Positions 1-9,076 of a stretch of 64,000 bases of DNA are shown piece after piece; the stretch's first letter is position 1; each line of letters opens with the position of its first letter. The translations under genes were made by a program, and so were the position numbers. Source of the stretch: Streptosporangium pseudovulgare. GTDB lineage: Bacteria > Actinomycetota > Actinomycetes > Streptosporangiales > Streptosporangiaceae. The stretch covers positions 248,001 to 312,000 of the forward strand of contig NZ_BMQJ01000003.1 in assembly GCF_014648055.1 (NCBI RefSeq), given 5' to 3'. The notes beneath the pieces are model-generated. The model did no database searches. It was given only the letters and a program-made list of their open reading frames with translations, and was not told the origin of the DNA.

Positions 1-2
1 AC

Positions 3-707
3 GAGGCCAACGGCGAGCACAACCGCGACGGCACCGACGACAACCGGTCGTGGAACTGCGGCGCGGAGGGGCCGGCCTCGCTGGACGTCGAGTCGCTGCG
101 CGAGCAGCAGAAGCGCAACTTCCTGACCACGCTGTTCCTGTCCCAGGGCGTGCCGATGATCTCCCACGGGGACGAGCTGGGGCGCACGCAGCGGGGCAAC
201 AACAACGTCTACTGCCAGGACAACGATCTGAGCTGGGTCGACTGGTCGGACGTCCGGGAGAACTGGCTGCTGCTGGAGTTCACCCAGAAGCTGGCCAGGC
301 TCCGCGCCGGCCACCCGGTGTTCCGCCGCCGCCGCTTCTTCTACGGCCGGCCGGTGCGCGGCTCGGGCGACAGCCTCAGCGACATCGAGTGGTTCACCCC
401 GCTGGGCGAGAAGATGACCGACGCCGACTGGAACGTGGGATACGCCAGGTCGCTGGCGGTCTTCCTGAACGGCGACGCCATCACCGAGCCCGACCGGCGG
501 GGGCGGCGGATCAGGGACGACTCGTTCCTGCTGCTGTTCAACGCCCATCACGATGTCATCGGGTTCACCATTCCCAAGGACTACGGGGAGATGTGGATGA
601 CAGAGATCGACACGGCCATGCCGATCACGGTGGACACCCGGATCTGCCGGGCCGGGGAAGAGGTGCCGGTGACCGGACGGTCGGTGAGGGTGCTGCGCCG
701 TGTCTGA
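3..707 (+). CDS. glgX: Glycogen debranching enzyme GlgX, C-terminal part (5' end outside window)
   Basis: This is the last 234 codons of an isoamylase-type (GH13) debranching enzyme, which hydrolyses alpha-1,6 branches of glycogen and limit dextrins. The visible part opens with the family block [20 protein letters not shown], followed by the barrel-end segment [16 protein letters not shown] and then [10 protein letters not shown], all typical of GlgX. The catalytic acids lie upstream of the window. The C-terminal beta domain is complete. The stop overlaps the treY GTG by 8 bases, so the genes are co-translated. In actinomycetes glgX-treY-treZ is a known cluster in which debranched linear maltodextrin is handed to TreY. 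Confidence 0.93.
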   Translation, partial: EANGEHNRDGTDDNRSWNCGAEGPASLDVESLREQQKRNFLTTLFLSQGVPMISHGDELGRTQRGNNNVYCQDNDLSWVDWSDVRENWLLLEFTQKLARLRAGHPVFRRRRFFYGRPVRGSGDSLSDIEWFTPLGEKMTDADWNVGYARSLAVFLNGDAITEPDRRGRRIRDDSFLLLFNAHHDVIGFTIPKDYGEMWMTEIDTAMPITVDTRICRAGEEVPVTGRSVRVLRRV

Positions 708-2940
708 CCCCACCGTCTCCTCCGCGACCGCGTCCGTCGCGCCCGGGCCCGCCGTGGCCGGGCCCGCGGCCCCCCGCTCCACCTACCGGATCCAGCTCAC
801 CCCCGACTTCGGCTTCGCCGACGTGGCCGCCCTGGCCCCCTACCTGCGGGACCTGGGGGTCGATCACGTCTACCTGTCGCCGATCCTGCAGGCCGACCCG
901 CCCTCGCGGCACGGCTACGACGTGACCGACCACTCCAGGATCCGCGAGGAGTTCGGCGGGATCGACGGGCTGCGGGCGATGGCGGCGACGCTGGCCGGGC
1001 ACGGCATCGGCGTCGTGGTGGACATCGTGCCCAACCACATGACGGTCCCGGTCCCGGAGTCGGGCAACCCGGCGCTGTGGTCGGTGCTCAAGGAGGGGCG
1101 GGCCTCGCCGTACGGGCGGTGGTTCGACATCGACTGGAGCGACGGCAGGGTCGCGATGCCCGTGATCGGCGACGACGTCGAGCCGGCCCCCGACGGCGAC
1201 GTGCTGCGCTACCACGACCACGTCTTCCCGCTGCCCGACACCCACTACCGGCTGGTCGACTGGCGCCAGGGCCCCGGCTACCGGCGGTTCTTCGACGTCT
1301 CCTCGCTGATCGGGCTGCGGGTGGAGGACCCCGAGGTGTTCGAGGCCACGCACGAGGTGATCCTCGGCCTGGTGCGCGAGGGCCTCGTCCAGGGGCTGCG
1401 GGTGGACCACCCCGACGGGCTGGCCGACCCGCGCGGCTACCTGGCGCGGCTGCGCCGCGAGTCGGGGGTGTGGACGGTCGCCGAGAAGATCCTGGTGGGG
1501 GAGGAGCGGCTGCCCGCCGACTGGGACTGCGACGGCACCACCGGCTACGACGTGCTCAACCGGATCACCGGGCTGTTCGTCGATCCGGCCGGGGCCGAGC
1601 CGCTGACCGAGCTGTTCACCGCCCGCACCGGCGTGCCGCGCGACTACGCCGAGGTGGTCAGGCGGTCCAAGCGGCACGTCATCGACCTGTTCTTCCGCGC
1701 CGAGGTGGACCGCCTGAACGCGCTGCTCGGCGCGGACCGCGAGACGCTGGTGGAGCTGCTGGTCGCGATGCCGGTCTACCGGGCCTACGTGGTGCCCGGG
1801 GAGCCCGTCCCGGCCGCCTCCGCCGCGATCGTCGAGGAGGCCGGGAAGATCGCCGCGGCCCATCTGCCCGAGGGCGCGCCGGTGGAGGAGGTCGTCGGGA
1901 AGGTCCTCAACGGCCCGCCGGAGGCGGTCGTGCGCTTCCAGCAGCTCTGCGGGCCGGTGATGGCCAAGGGGGTGGAGGACACCGCGCTGTACCGGTGGTA
2001 CCCGCTGTCCTGCCTGAACGAGGTGGGCGGTGAGCCCGACCGGTTCGGCGGGACCGTCGCCGCCTTCCACGACTTCTGCCGGGAGCTCCGGCCCGGCACG
2101 ATGACGACGCTGTCCACGCACGACACCAAGCGCTCCGAGGACGTCCGCGCCCGGCTGGCCGTGCTGTCGGAGATCCCCGAGGAGTGGGCGGCGGCGGTCG
2201 CGGACTGGTCGGGCCGGGTCTCCTTCGACCCGTCGCTCGACCACCTGGCCTGGCAGAACCTCATGGCGGCCTGGCCGATCAGCGAGGAGAGGTTCTTCGA
2301 GTACCTGTTCAAGGCGGCCAGGGAGGCCAAGACCGCGATCTCCTGGGCCACGCCCGACCCGGCCTACGAGGAGGGCCTGCGCGACTTCGTCCACCGGGCG
2401 ATCGAGGAGTGCGGCGAGTCCGTCGCGCGGTTCGCCGCCCGGATCGAGCCCCACGCCCGGTCCAACTCTCTCGGCCAGAAGCTCGTCCAGCTCATGCTGC
2501 CCGGCGTGCCCGACGTCTACTGGGGCAACGAGATCACCGACTTCTCCCTGGTGGACCCGGACAACCGCCGCCCGGTCGACTTCGCGCTGCGCCGCCGGAT
2601 GCTGGCCGGGGAGGCGGAGGGGGCCTCGGACTGGGACGCCGCCAAGCTGGCCGTCACCCGCGAGGCGCTGAACCTGCGCCGGCGGCTGGACCCCGCGCTG
2701 CCGTACGTCCCGATGGAGGCCGGGGAGCACGCCGTGGCCTTCGCCCGCGGCGACCGCGCCGTGGCCGTCGTCACCCGGCTCCCGGTCGGCCTGGAGCGGC
2801 GCGGCGGCTGGGGGGACGAGATGGTCGATCTGCCGCCCGGCTCGTGGCGCGACCTGCTGTCCGGCGTACGGCACACCGGGCGGATCTCGCTCGGCCACCT
2901 GCTCGCGACCCGGCCGGTGGCGCTGCTGGAGAGGGAGTGA
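700..2940 (+). CDS. treY: Maltooligosyl trehalose synthase TreY
   Basis: A 746-residue cytoplasmic GH13 enzyme that isomerises the reducing-end alpha-1,4 bond of maltooligosaccharides to the alpha,alpha-1,1 bond of maltooligosyl trehalose. The family's first barrel strand ([12 protein letters not shown], about residue 28) is present. The likely nucleophile is D236 in [10 protein letters not shown] and the acid/base E262 in VAEKIL. The third-acid region [15 protein letters not shown] is also clear. Length is normal for TreY. The GTG start at 700 overlaps the glgX stop. The first 25 residues are Ala/Pro-rich and probably disordered. treZ follows after a short duplicated stretch. Confidence 0.96.
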   Translation: MSDPTVSSATASVAPGPAVAGPAAPRSTYRIQLTPDFGFADVAALAPYLRDLGVDHVYLSPILQADPPSRHGYDVTDHSRIREEFGGIDGLRAMAATLAGHGIGVVVDIVPNHMTVPVPESGNPALWSVLKEGRASPYGRWFDIDWSDGRVAMPVIGDDVEPAPDGDVLRYHDHVFPLPDTHYRLVDWRQGPGYRRFFDVSSLIGLRVEDPEVFEATHEVILGLVREGLVQGLRVDHPDGLADPRGYLARLRRESGVWTVAEKILVGEERLPADWDCDGTTGYDVLNRITGLFVDPAGAEPLTELFTARTGVPRDYAEVVRRSKRHVIDLFFRAEVDRLNALLGADRETLVELLVAMPVYRAYVVPGEPVPAASAAIVEEAGKIAAAHLPEGAPVEEVVGKVLNGPPEAVVRFQQLCGPVMAKGVEDTALYRWYPLSCLNEVGGEPDRFGGTVAAFHDFCRELRPGTMTTLSTHDTKRSEDVRARLAVLSEIPEEWAAAVADWSGRVSFDPSLDHLAWQNLMAAWPISEERFFEYLFKAAREAKTAISWATPDPAYEEGLRDFVHRAIEECGESVARFAARIEPHARSNSLGQKLVQLMLPGVPDVYWGNEITDFSLVDPDNRRPVDFALRRRMLAGEAEGASDWDAAKLAVTREALNLRRRLDPALPYVPMEAGEHAVAFARGDRAVAVVTRLPVGLERRGGWGDEMVDLPPGSWRDLLSGVRHTGRISLGHLLATRPVALLERE

Positions 2941-2996
2941 ACGGCGTGTCCGAAGTGCGGGCGCCCGAGGTTCCGGAGAGGGAGTGAACGGCGTGT
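2928..2996 (+). repeat. Imperfect tandem duplication of the treZ start region, creating a 16-codon mini-ORF
   Basis: A 22-base segment (2928-2949) containing GGAGAGGGAGTGAACGGCGT recurs perfectly at 2975-2996, an offset of 47 bases; similarity continues imperfectly beyond. The first copy contains a GTG (2937) that overlaps the treY stop and opens [16 protein letters not shown], which stops at 2985-2987, overlapping the treZ GTG at 2984. The true TreZ begins MNGVFEVWAP, so the mini-ORF looks like a relic copy of the treZ start. It may couple TreZ translation to TreY. Confidence 0.7.
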
Positions 2997-4696
2997 TCGA
3001 GGTCTGGGCCCCCGCGGCGACGGCGGTGGACGTGGTGATCGGGGATGTCCGCCACTCGATGGACGCCGCGGGCGGCGGCTGGTGGACCGCGGAGGTGGTC
3101 GGGGCCGGCCACGGCACCGACTACCGGTTCAGCGTCGACGGCGGCGACCCGATGCCGGACCCGCGCAGCCGCTGGCAGCCCGAGGGGATCTTCGGCCCGA
3201 GCCGGGTGTACGACCACGACCGGTTCGCCTGGAACGACGACCTGTGGCGGGGGCGGAGCCTGCCCGGCTCGGTGATCTACGAGCTGCACGTCGGCGCCTT
3301 CACCCCCGCCGGGACCTTCGACGCGGCGGCCGGCAGGCTCGACCACCTCGTCGAGCTGGGGGTCGACTTCGTGGAGCTCATGCCGGTGCCGCCGGTGCCG
3401 GGGACGCGCAACTGGGGCTACGACGGGGTGGACCTGTGGGCCGTCACCGACGACTACGGCGGTCCGGACGGGCTCAAGCGGTTCGTGGACGCCTGCCACC
3501 TGCGGGGCCTCGGGGTGATCCTCGACGTCGTCTACAACCACCTCGGCCCGTCGGGGAACTTCCTGGCGCCGTTCGGCCCCTATTTCCACGACAGCGCCGC
3601 CTCCTTCTGGGGGCAGGCGGTCAACCTGGACGGCCCCGGCTCCGACGAGGTGCGCCGCTACTTCATCGAGAACGCGTTGCAGTGGCTGCGCGACTACCAC
3701 GTCGACGGCCTGCGGCTGGACGCCGTGCACGCGCTGCACGACAGGAGGGCGGTCCACTTCCTGGAGGAGCTGTCGGCCGAGGTGGACGCGCTGTCGGCGG
3801 CCGTGGGCAGGCCGCTGACGCTCATCGCCGAGTCCGACCTCAACGACCCCCGGCTGATGACCCCGCGTGAGGCCGGCGGGTACGGCCTGGCCGCCGCCTG
3901 GAACGACGACGTCCACCACGCCCTGCACGTGGCGGTGACCGGGGAACGGCACGGCTACTACGACGACTTCGCCGGGGCGCTGCCCAAGGTGCTGACCTGC
4001 GCCTATCTCCACGACGGCACTTTTTCGTCCTTCCGGGGCCGCTCGCACGGCCGCCCGGCGCGGCACGTCCCGGGGCACCGGTTCGTCTGCGCGGCGCAGA
4101 ACCACGACCAGATCGGCAACCGCGCCGAGGGCGACCGGATGCCGGCCGAGGCGCTGCGGCTGGCCGCCGGGCTGCTGCTGACCTCGCCGTTCACCCCGAT
4201 GCTGTTCATGGGTGAGGAGTGGGGCGCGAGCACGCCGTTCCTGTTCTTCACCGACCATGTCGAGCCGCACCTGCGGGAGGGGGAGGCCGACCGGCGGCGC
4301 CGGGAGTTCGTCGGCTTCGGCTACGACGACTGGGCGGAGCGGGCCCCCGACCCGGGTGAGGAGACGACGTTCCTGCGCTCCAAGCTCGACTGGAGCGAGC
4401 TGGACCGGGACGCCCACCGGGCGCACCTCGACTGGTACCGGGCGCTGATCGCGCTGCGCAAGGCGCATCCGGAGCTGTCGGACCCCCGGCTGGACCGGGT
4501 CCGGGTGGACCACGGCGACGGCTGGCTGGTCGTCCACCGGGGGCCGTGCCAGGTCGCGGCCAACCTCGGCCAGGTCGCGCTCACCGTACGGCTCGCACCA
4601 GGTCAGGTGCTGCTGGCCTCCGACCCGAAGGTCACCGCCGAGGGTGAGGAGCTGTTCCTGCCGCCGCGCTCCCTGGCGATCGTCAAGGCCGGCTGA
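2984..4696 (+). CDS. treZ: Malto-oligosyltrehalose trehalohydrolase TreZ
   Basis: A 570-residue GH13 enzyme that releases free trehalose from maltooligosyl trehalose, completing the TreY/TreZ route. It has the N-terminal CBM48-like beta domain (about 1-90, beginning FEVWAPAATAVDV), then the barrel with VVYNHLGPSGN (183-191), nucleophile D246 in DGLRLDAVHAL, acid/base E283 in LIAESDLNDP, and third-acid block AQNHDQIGNR. The C-terminal sheet is complete. The GTG at 2984 is chosen because a GGAGAGGGA ribosome site precedes it and the family N-terminus starts there. The 89 bases after the gene, before the convergent DUF523 gene, hold no clear terminator. Confidence 0.96.
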   Translation: MNGVFEVWAPAATAVDVVIGDVRHSMDAAGGGWWTAEVVGAGHGTDYRFSVDGGDPMPDPRSRWQPEGIFGPSRVYDHDRFAWNDDLWRGRSLPGSVIYELHVGAFTPAGTFDAAAGRLDHLVELGVDFVELMPVPPVPGTRNWGYDGVDLWAVTDDYGGPDGLKRFVDACHLRGLGVILDVVYNHLGPSGNFLAPFGPYFHDSAASFWGQAVNLDGPGSDEVRRYFIENALQWLRDYHVDGLRLDAVHALHDRRAVHFLEELSAEVDALSAAVGRPLTLIAESDLNDPRLMTPREAGGYGLAAAWNDDVHHALHVAVTGERHGYYDDFAGALPKVLTCAYLHDGTFSSFRGRSHGRPARHVPGHRFVCAAQNHDQIGNRAEGDRMPAEALRLAAGLLLTSPFTPMLFMGEEWGASTPFLFFTDHVEPHLREGEADRRRREFVGFGYDDWAERAPDPGEETTFLRSKLDWSELDRDAHRAHLDWYRALIALRKAHPELSDPRLDRVRVDHGDGWLVVHRGPCQVAANLGQVALTVRLAPGQVLLASDPKVTAEGEELFLPPRSLAIVKAG

Positions 4697-4785
4697 CCGT
4701 CCGGGGGCCGGGGCGCCGGTCATGACGCCGCCCGGCGCGTCCGGGGTCTGGTCGGACGCGGCCGGGCGGCGGGCCGGTGCGGCGG

Positions 4786-5805
4786 TCAGGCCGGGACGTG
4801 GTTGCGCAGCCGCAGCGCCCGGGGGTAGGGCGCGAAGTAGGTCTGGTCGCGGACGTACTCGGCGGCCTCGCCGCGCGCGTGGTGGCGCAGCAGGGTCGCC
4901 GGAACGCTGAGCGCCACCTCCCCGGCGCGGTAGGAGTCGATCACCTCCGCCAGGTCGGCCCGGCGGGTCTCGTCCAGGTGGTCCTTCATCATCCCCATGC
5001 AGTGCTGGAGGACGTTGACGTTGCGCCCGATGCTCGCCTTGTGGGTGAGGGCCGTGCGGAAGGCGTGGGCGTAGGCGGCGGCCAGCTCGTTCCGGGAGGC
5101 CGTTCCCGCCCGGGACACCACCTGCCCCGCCCGGTGGTAGGAGGCCGGGTCGTGGGCGAGCAGCTGCATCTTGTGCCGGGAGTGGAAGGCGATCAGGTCG
5201 CGCGGGCGCCAGTCGCTCTCCAGCAGCGCGCGCAGCCGGGCGTACGCGAAGATCCGCTCCACGAACGTCTCGCGGAGCAGGGCGTCGTTCAGCCGGCCCT
5301 CGTCCTCGACCGGCAGCAGCGGGTGGGCGTCCATGACGCGGGCCGCGAAGACGCCCATGGCTCCGCGGTCCACGACCCTGTCGCCCGCGTAGATCGGGAT
5401 GCCGTGGATGCCGCAGCTGGGGCTCCTGGCCTTGAAGACGTAGCCGTCCACGTCCAGGGTGAGCGCCCGCTCGGCGGCCAGCGCGTTCATCCGGCCGGTC
5501 AGGTCCGTCCCGGTCTTCCTGGTGACCAGGCGGGGGCCGTCGGCCGAGCGCTCCAGGCGCAGCGATTCGCGCGGCGCTCCGAGGCCGATCTCCATCTCGG
5601 GGCAGACGCGCACCCAGTCGACGTACGGGTCCAGCTCCCCGCTGACGAAGCGGTCGCGGCTGTGCCCGCCGTTGAAGCGCACCGGGTCGCCCAGCAGGCA
5701 GCTCGACACCGCCACCCGCGGCCGGGGCTGCCGTTCCGTGTCGTTCCACTCGCCCATGTCATCCATGGTGTCCCCCCGGTCCGTGTCGTCCCGAGGGCGG
5801 GTCAT
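4786..5805 (-). CDS. DUF523-DUF1722 protein (YbgA type)
   Basis: A 339-residue protein with an N-terminal DUF523 domain (about 30-170) and a C-terminal DUF1722 domain (about 200-330). DUF523 shows conserved Cys motifs SSCLLGDPVRFNGGHSRD, VCPEMEIGLG and SPSCGIHGIP, suggesting metal or Fe-S binding. DUF1722 contains the family's AFHSRHKMQLLAHDP and QHCMGMMKDHL blocks. Its ATG shares ATGA with the stop of the upstream sigma-factor gene, so the two are translationally coupled. The biochemical role is unknown. In enterobacteria ybgA lies next to phr, and here too a photolyase is only two genes away, so a role in light or DNA-damage response is inferred. A start at the internal Met of MDDMGEW is possible. 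Confidence 0.85.
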   Translation of the reverse strand: MTRPRDDTDRGDTMDDMGEWNDTERQPRPRVAVSSCLLGDPVRFNGGHSRDRFVSGELDPYVDWVRVCPEMEIGLGAPRESLRLERSADGPRLVTRKTGTDLTGRMNALAAERALTLDVDGYVFKARSPSCGIHGIPIYAGDRVVDRGAMGVFAARVMDAHPLLPVEDEGRLNDALLRETFVERIFAYARLRALLESDWRPRDLIAFHSRHKMQLLAHDPASYHRAGQVVSRAGTASRNELAAAYAHAFRTALTHKASIGRNVNVLQHCMGMMKDHLDETRRADLAEVIDSYRAGEVALSVPATLLRHHARGEAAEYVRDQTYFAPYPRALRLRNHVPA

Positions 5806-6323
5806 GCCGCCGGGACGAGGATGTCCGACAGGCGGCGCAGGCCGCGCGCCGTACGGGCCTTGATCGTGCCGAGCGGCACGCTCAGCCTCTCGGCGATCTC
5901 CCGCTGGGTCAGTTCGCCGTAGTACGCCAGCTCGATGGCCTCACGCTGGGGTGCGGGCAGTTCGGCCAGCGCCCGCCGCAGTTCGTCGCGGGCGGCCACC
6001 CCGTCGCCGTCGGCCCGGCCGTCCGCGCCGGGCGGGTCGGCGACCACGTCCAGCGGCACCGTCTGCAGGGTCCGCGCCCGCAGGTGGTCGACGGCCCGGT
6101 TGTGGGCGATGCCGATCAGCCAGGCCGGCAGGTTGCGCTCGGGGTCGAAGCGGTGCCGTGAGCGCCACACCTCGGCGAACACGATCTGCTGCACGTCCTC
6201 GATGTCCTGCGGAGGGATGAAACGCCGCAGGTAGGAGCGGATGAGCGCGCCGTGCGCGGTGAGGCACTCGGCCAGCGCCGCGTCGTCGCCCTGCGCGAGC
6301 CGGACGTTCAGGGTGTCTGTCAT
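5802..6323 (-). CDS. litS: ECF-type RNA polymerase sigma factor, LitS-like
   Basis: A 173-residue sigma-70 family protein with region 2 (about 20-90: LRRFIPPQDIEDVQQIVFAEVW, then LPAWLIGIAHNRAVDHLRAR) and region 4 (about 110-170: LPAPQREAIELAYYGELTQREIAERL, with the helix-turn-helix ending GTIKARTARGLRRL). No anti-sigma partner lies nearby. Divergent or adjacent pairing of such an ECF factor with a MerR-B12 regulator and a photolyase is the arrangement known for litS/litR of Streptomyces, where LitS drives light-induced genes. No crt genes are present here. The litS name rests on context as much as on sequence. Confidence 0.82.
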   Translation of the reverse strand: MTDTLNVRLAQGDDAALAECLTAHGALIRSYLRRFIPPQDIEDVQQIVFAEVWRSRHRFDPERNLPAWLIGIAHNRAVDHLRARTLQTVPLDVVADPPGADGRADGDGVAARDELRRALAELPAPQREAIELAYYGELTQREIAERLSVPLGTIKARTARGLRRLSDILVPAA

Positions 6324-6343
6324 GGTGGCCTCACTTACCCTGG

Positions 6344-6390
6344 AAACCTATTCAAAACTTATTCATACCCGCCGGCTTCCGGAAGCGCAA
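6344..6390 (-). promoter_or_regulatory. litS promoter with two 11-base tandem repeats (candidate LitR operator)
   Basis: Two adjacent 11-mers read AAACCTATTCA (6344-6354) and AAACTTATTCA (6355-6365), one mismatch apart. They lie in an unusually AT-rich patch. On the minus strand a -35-like TTGCGC (6385-6390) and a -10-like TATGAA (6362-6367) are separated by 17 bases, so the repeats cover the -10 and start region. CarH-type B12 photoreceptors bind 11-base direct repeats over promoters, which fits the neighbouring LitR gene. Confidence 0.55.
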
Positions 6391-6435
6391 ATGAACCCGC
6401 CGGTCAGAGCGGCGGGCAGGGTCGGTGGATCGGGT

Positions 6436-7440
6436 TCAGCGGACCGCTTCGCGGATCCGGGTGACCGCCTCCGGGAAGGACGTGACGAGGGCGGCCGACG
6501 GCGGCAACCCCTCCCGCCAGCCCGGGCCGCCCGCGACGATCCGGCTCGCCGGACGCAGCGTGGGCAGCGAACCGAGCGGCGCCGGGTCGCCGGTCTCGGA
6601 CCGCTGCGACCAGACGAAGACCACCGCCGGGCTCAGCCGCCGCATCGCGTCGGCCAGGGCCGGATACGGGGTCCGGGCCCCCAGCACCCGGGTCTCCAGG
6701 CGGTGCACCGTGGCCAGCTCCGCCGCCAGGGCGTAGACCGGCAGGCTGTGCTGCTCCTCGGCGGCGCAGGCCAGCAGCACCGGGCGGTCGTTGACCGGCC
6801 GGGCGGGGCGCAGGACGAGCCGGGTCAGCGCGGCCAGCACCCGGTCGGAGAACAGGTGCTCGACCTCGACGCTCGCGCCGGTCTCGGCCTGGCGGTGGCA
6901 GATCGTCTCGAAGACCGGGAGCACCAGCTTCTCCCAGGTCCACACCACCCCGTGCCGCTCCAGTGCGGCGCCGATCCACTCGGCCACGGTCGAGCTGTCC
7001 AGCGCCACCGCGGCCCGCGCCAGCATCGCCACGGTCGGGATCCGCGCCCCCGCCCCCGGCGCGGCCGGGACGATCCGTCCCAGGACGGGGTCGCCCTGGG
7101 TGGTGGAGACGGCGGCGCCCAGGCCGGGGTCTGGACGCGGCAGCCCGTCGGAGGGGGCCTCCCGCCGGGCGGCCCCGGACCTGAGGACCTCCCGCGCCGC
7201 GTCGGCCGCCGGGACGCCGAGCTTGATGAGGCGGTTCATCTCCTCAAGGCGGCGCAGGTCGTCGGCGTCGTAGCGGCGGTGCCCCCCCGGGCTGCGGCGG
7301 CTGGGCCCGATGCCGTACCGGAGGTTCCAGGTGCGCAGCGTGGGCGCGGGCACGCCGAGCCGGCGCGCGACCGCGCCGATGCCGTACCCCGGCTCGTCCT
7401 CGGGGACCGGCCGGCCCGGTTCGTCCATTCTCGTCGTCAC
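6436..7440 (-). CDS. litR: LitR/CarH-like MerR-family regulator with cobalamin-binding domain
   Basis: A 334-residue transcription regulator. A MerR winged helix-turn-helix lies at about 19-85 (YGIGAVARRLGV, TLRTWNLRYGIGPSRRSPGGHRRYDADDL). The remainder is the B12-binding helical bundle plus Rossmann fold found in CarH/LitR. The lower-ligand-type His of the E-x-H-x-x motif appears as H231 (EEQHSLP), and the helical-bundle EH pair is E194-H195. This family represses in the dark with adenosylcobalamin and releases DNA when light breaks the Co-C bond. GTG at 7440 is chosen because GGAGG sits 8 bases upstream; ATG 7428 is an alternative. It is divergent from phr. Confidence 0.85.
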   Translation of the reverse strand: MTTRMDEPGRPVPEDEPGYGIGAVARRLGVPAPTLRTWNLRYGIGPSRRSPGGHRRYDADDLRRLEEMNRLIKLGVPAADAAREVLRSGAARREAPSDGLPRPDPGLGAAVSTTQGDPVLGRIVPAAPGAGARIPTVAMLARAAVALDSSTVAEWIGAALERHGVVWTWEKLVLPVFETICHRQAETGASVEVEHLFSDRVLAALTRLVLRPARPVNDRPVLLACAAEEQHSLPVYALAAELATVHRLETRVLGARTPYPALADAMRRLSPAVVFVWSQRSETGDPAPLGSLPTLRPASRIVAGGPGWREGLPPSAALVTSFPEAVTRIREAVR

Positions 7441-7465
7441 CCCGAATCCCTCCCCGGTCATCGCC

Positions 7466-7637
7466 TTGCACCAGCTTGCCAGCAGTGCGACGCCTCCGGT
7501 GCGGGGCGCCCGTCCACGACTACTCCTTCGTACGGCCCACCTGGGCGGATGCAGGACGCTCCGGAGGAGGCGGCCGGCGCGGCCCACGGCCGGTGCAACC
7601 GCTCCCGCCGCGTGGCCGGCCGGTGCAACCGCTCCCG
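7466..7637. promoter_or_regulatory. litR-phr intergenic region with repeated GGTGCAA motifs
   Basis: A 20-base segment GGCCGGTGCAACCGCTCCCG occurs twice as a direct repeat, at 7588-7607 and 7618-7637, exactly 30 bases (about three helical turns) apart and ending about 25 bases before the phr start. The core GGTGCAA is also present inverted, as TTGCACC at 7466-7472, about 25 bases upstream of the litR start. These are candidate binding sites for LitR or another regulator, or contacts for the LitS holoenzyme; no canonical -10/-35 pair is obvious. Confidence 0.45.
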
Positions 7638-7661
7638 GCCGGTCACGCGAAGTCATCGTCG

Positions 7662-8972
7662 ATGGACACCGTCATCGTCTTGCTCAACCGCGACCTGAGG
7701 GTGCACGACCACCCGGCGCTCGCCGCCGCGTGCGCGGAGGCCCGCCGGGTCGTCCCTCTCTTCGTGCTGGACCCCTCCGTGCCCGCCGGCCGCCGGTCCG
7801 GGTTCCTGGCGGAGTCCCTCGCCGACCTGCGCCGGTCGCTCCGGGAGCGGGGCGGCGACCTCGTCGTCCGCCGGGGCGATCCGGTGGCCGAGACCGTCCG
7901 GCTGGCCCGGGAGATCACCGGCGGGGCCGACGGCGGATCCACCGGGGTCGTCGAGGCCGTCCACGTCAGCGCCGACGTCAGCGCCCTCGCGCGGCGCAGG
8001 GAGCGCCGCCTGGCCGAGGAGTGCGAGCGGCACCGGATGGGGTTCCGGGCCTTCCCCGGGGTGACGGTCGTGCCGCCGGGCGCGGTCACCCCCTCCGGGG
8101 GAGGGGATCACTACCGGGTCTTCACCCCCTACTGGCGGGCCTGGCAGACCCACTCCCGCCGCGAGGTCCTTCCCGCCCCGGCCAGGGTGACCCTCCCCGA
8201 GGGACTGGATCCCGGCGTCCCGCCGCCCGGCCATCCGCACCGGCCGCACGAGCTGTTCCGGGGCGGCGAGACGGTGGCGCGCCGGCGCATGCGGCAGTGG
8301 CTGAAGTACTGCGTGGCCGACTACGCCGCCGGTCACGACGACCTGGCCGGCAACCGCACCTCCAAGTTCAGCCCCTATCTGCGCTTCGGCTGCCTGTCGC
8401 CCCTGGAGCTCGCGTCCCTGGCCGAGGACGGCGACGACTTCGTCAGGCAGCTCTGCTGGCGCGACTTCTTCCACCAGGTGACGATGGCCTTCCCGGCCAT
8501 CAACCGCGCCGACTACCGGCCGCGCGGGCTGACGTGGAACGACGACGCCGAGGCCCTCCGGGCGTGGAAGGAGGGCCGGACCGGGCTGCCGATCGTGGAC
8601 GCCGGGATGCGGCAGCTCCTGGAGGAGGGCTGGATGCACAACCGCGCCCGGCTGCTGACCTCGTGGTTCCTGGTCAAACGGCTGCGGGTCGACTGGCGGG
8701 CGGGCGCCGACCACTTCTTCGGCCTCCTGCTCGACGGCGACGTGGCGAACAACTACGGCAACTGGCAGTGGGTCGCCGGGACCGGCAACGACACCCGGCC
8801 CAACCGGACCGTCAACCCGGTACGGCAGGCCCGGCGGTTCGACCCGGACGGGGAGTACGTCCGCCGCTACGTGCCCGAGCTCCGGAACGTCCCGCCGAAG
8901 ACGCTCCACGAACCCTGGCGCCTGCCGTCGGGGGTCCGTGGCTATCCGCCGCCCCTTGTGTCCCCGGCCTGA
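7662..8972 (+). CDS. phr: Class I deoxyribodipyrimidine photolyase
   Basis: A 436-residue FAD flavoprotein that uses blue/near-UV light to split cyclobutane pyrimidine dimers. The N-terminal alpha/beta antenna domain starts VIVLLNRDLRVHDHPAL. The C-terminal FAD domain shows TSKFSPYLRFGCLSP, VRQLCWRDFFHQ, GWMHNRARLL and VANNYGNWQWVAGTGND, the signature blocks of CPD photolyases. Length is normal. The ATG at 7662 is where family similarity begins; upstream in-frame codons are intergenic. The gene is divergent from litR, and light induction is therefore likely. Confidence 0.95.
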   Translation: MDTVIVLLNRDLRVHDHPALAAACAEARRVVPLFVLDPSVPAGRRSGFLAESLADLRRSLRERGGDLVVRRGDPVAETVRLAREITGGADGGSTGVVEAVHVSADVSALARRRERRLAEECERHRMGFRAFPGVTVVPPGAVTPSGGGDHYRVFTPYWRAWQTHSRREVLPAPARVTLPEGLDPGVPPPGHPHRPHELFRGGETVARRRMRQWLKYCVADYAAGHDDLAGNRTSKFSPYLRFGCLSPLELASLAEDGDDFVRQLCWRDFFHQVTMAFPAINRADYRPRGLTWNDDAEALRAWKEGRTGLPIVDAGMRQLLEEGWMHNRARLLTSWFLVKRLRVDWRAGADHFFGLLLDGDVANNYGNWQWVAGTGNDTRPNRTVNPVRQARRFDPDGEYVRRYVPELRNVPPKTLHEPWRLPSGVRGYPPPLVSPA

Positions 8973-9076
8973 CCGGCCGGGCGCCGGATCGGCCGGTGGG
9001 GCTGACGGGGCCGCCCGGCGGTGACAAGCTCGGCGTGAAGGCAGCGCACGTCCCGAGCGGCTCGATGGAGGCCGGC

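Noticed and set aside
625..3117. Long minus-strand open frame opposite treY/treZ (830 codons)
   Set aside because: Pro/Arg/Val-rich composition with no domain, and it fully overlaps treY, whose motifs are unmistakable; it is a high-GC antisense shadow.
7461..7490. TTGCA/TTGCC 10-base periodicity near the litR start as a CarH operator
   Set aside because: Period is 10 and the match is poor compared with the exact 11-base tandem at litS; only the inverted GGTGCAA core is kept.
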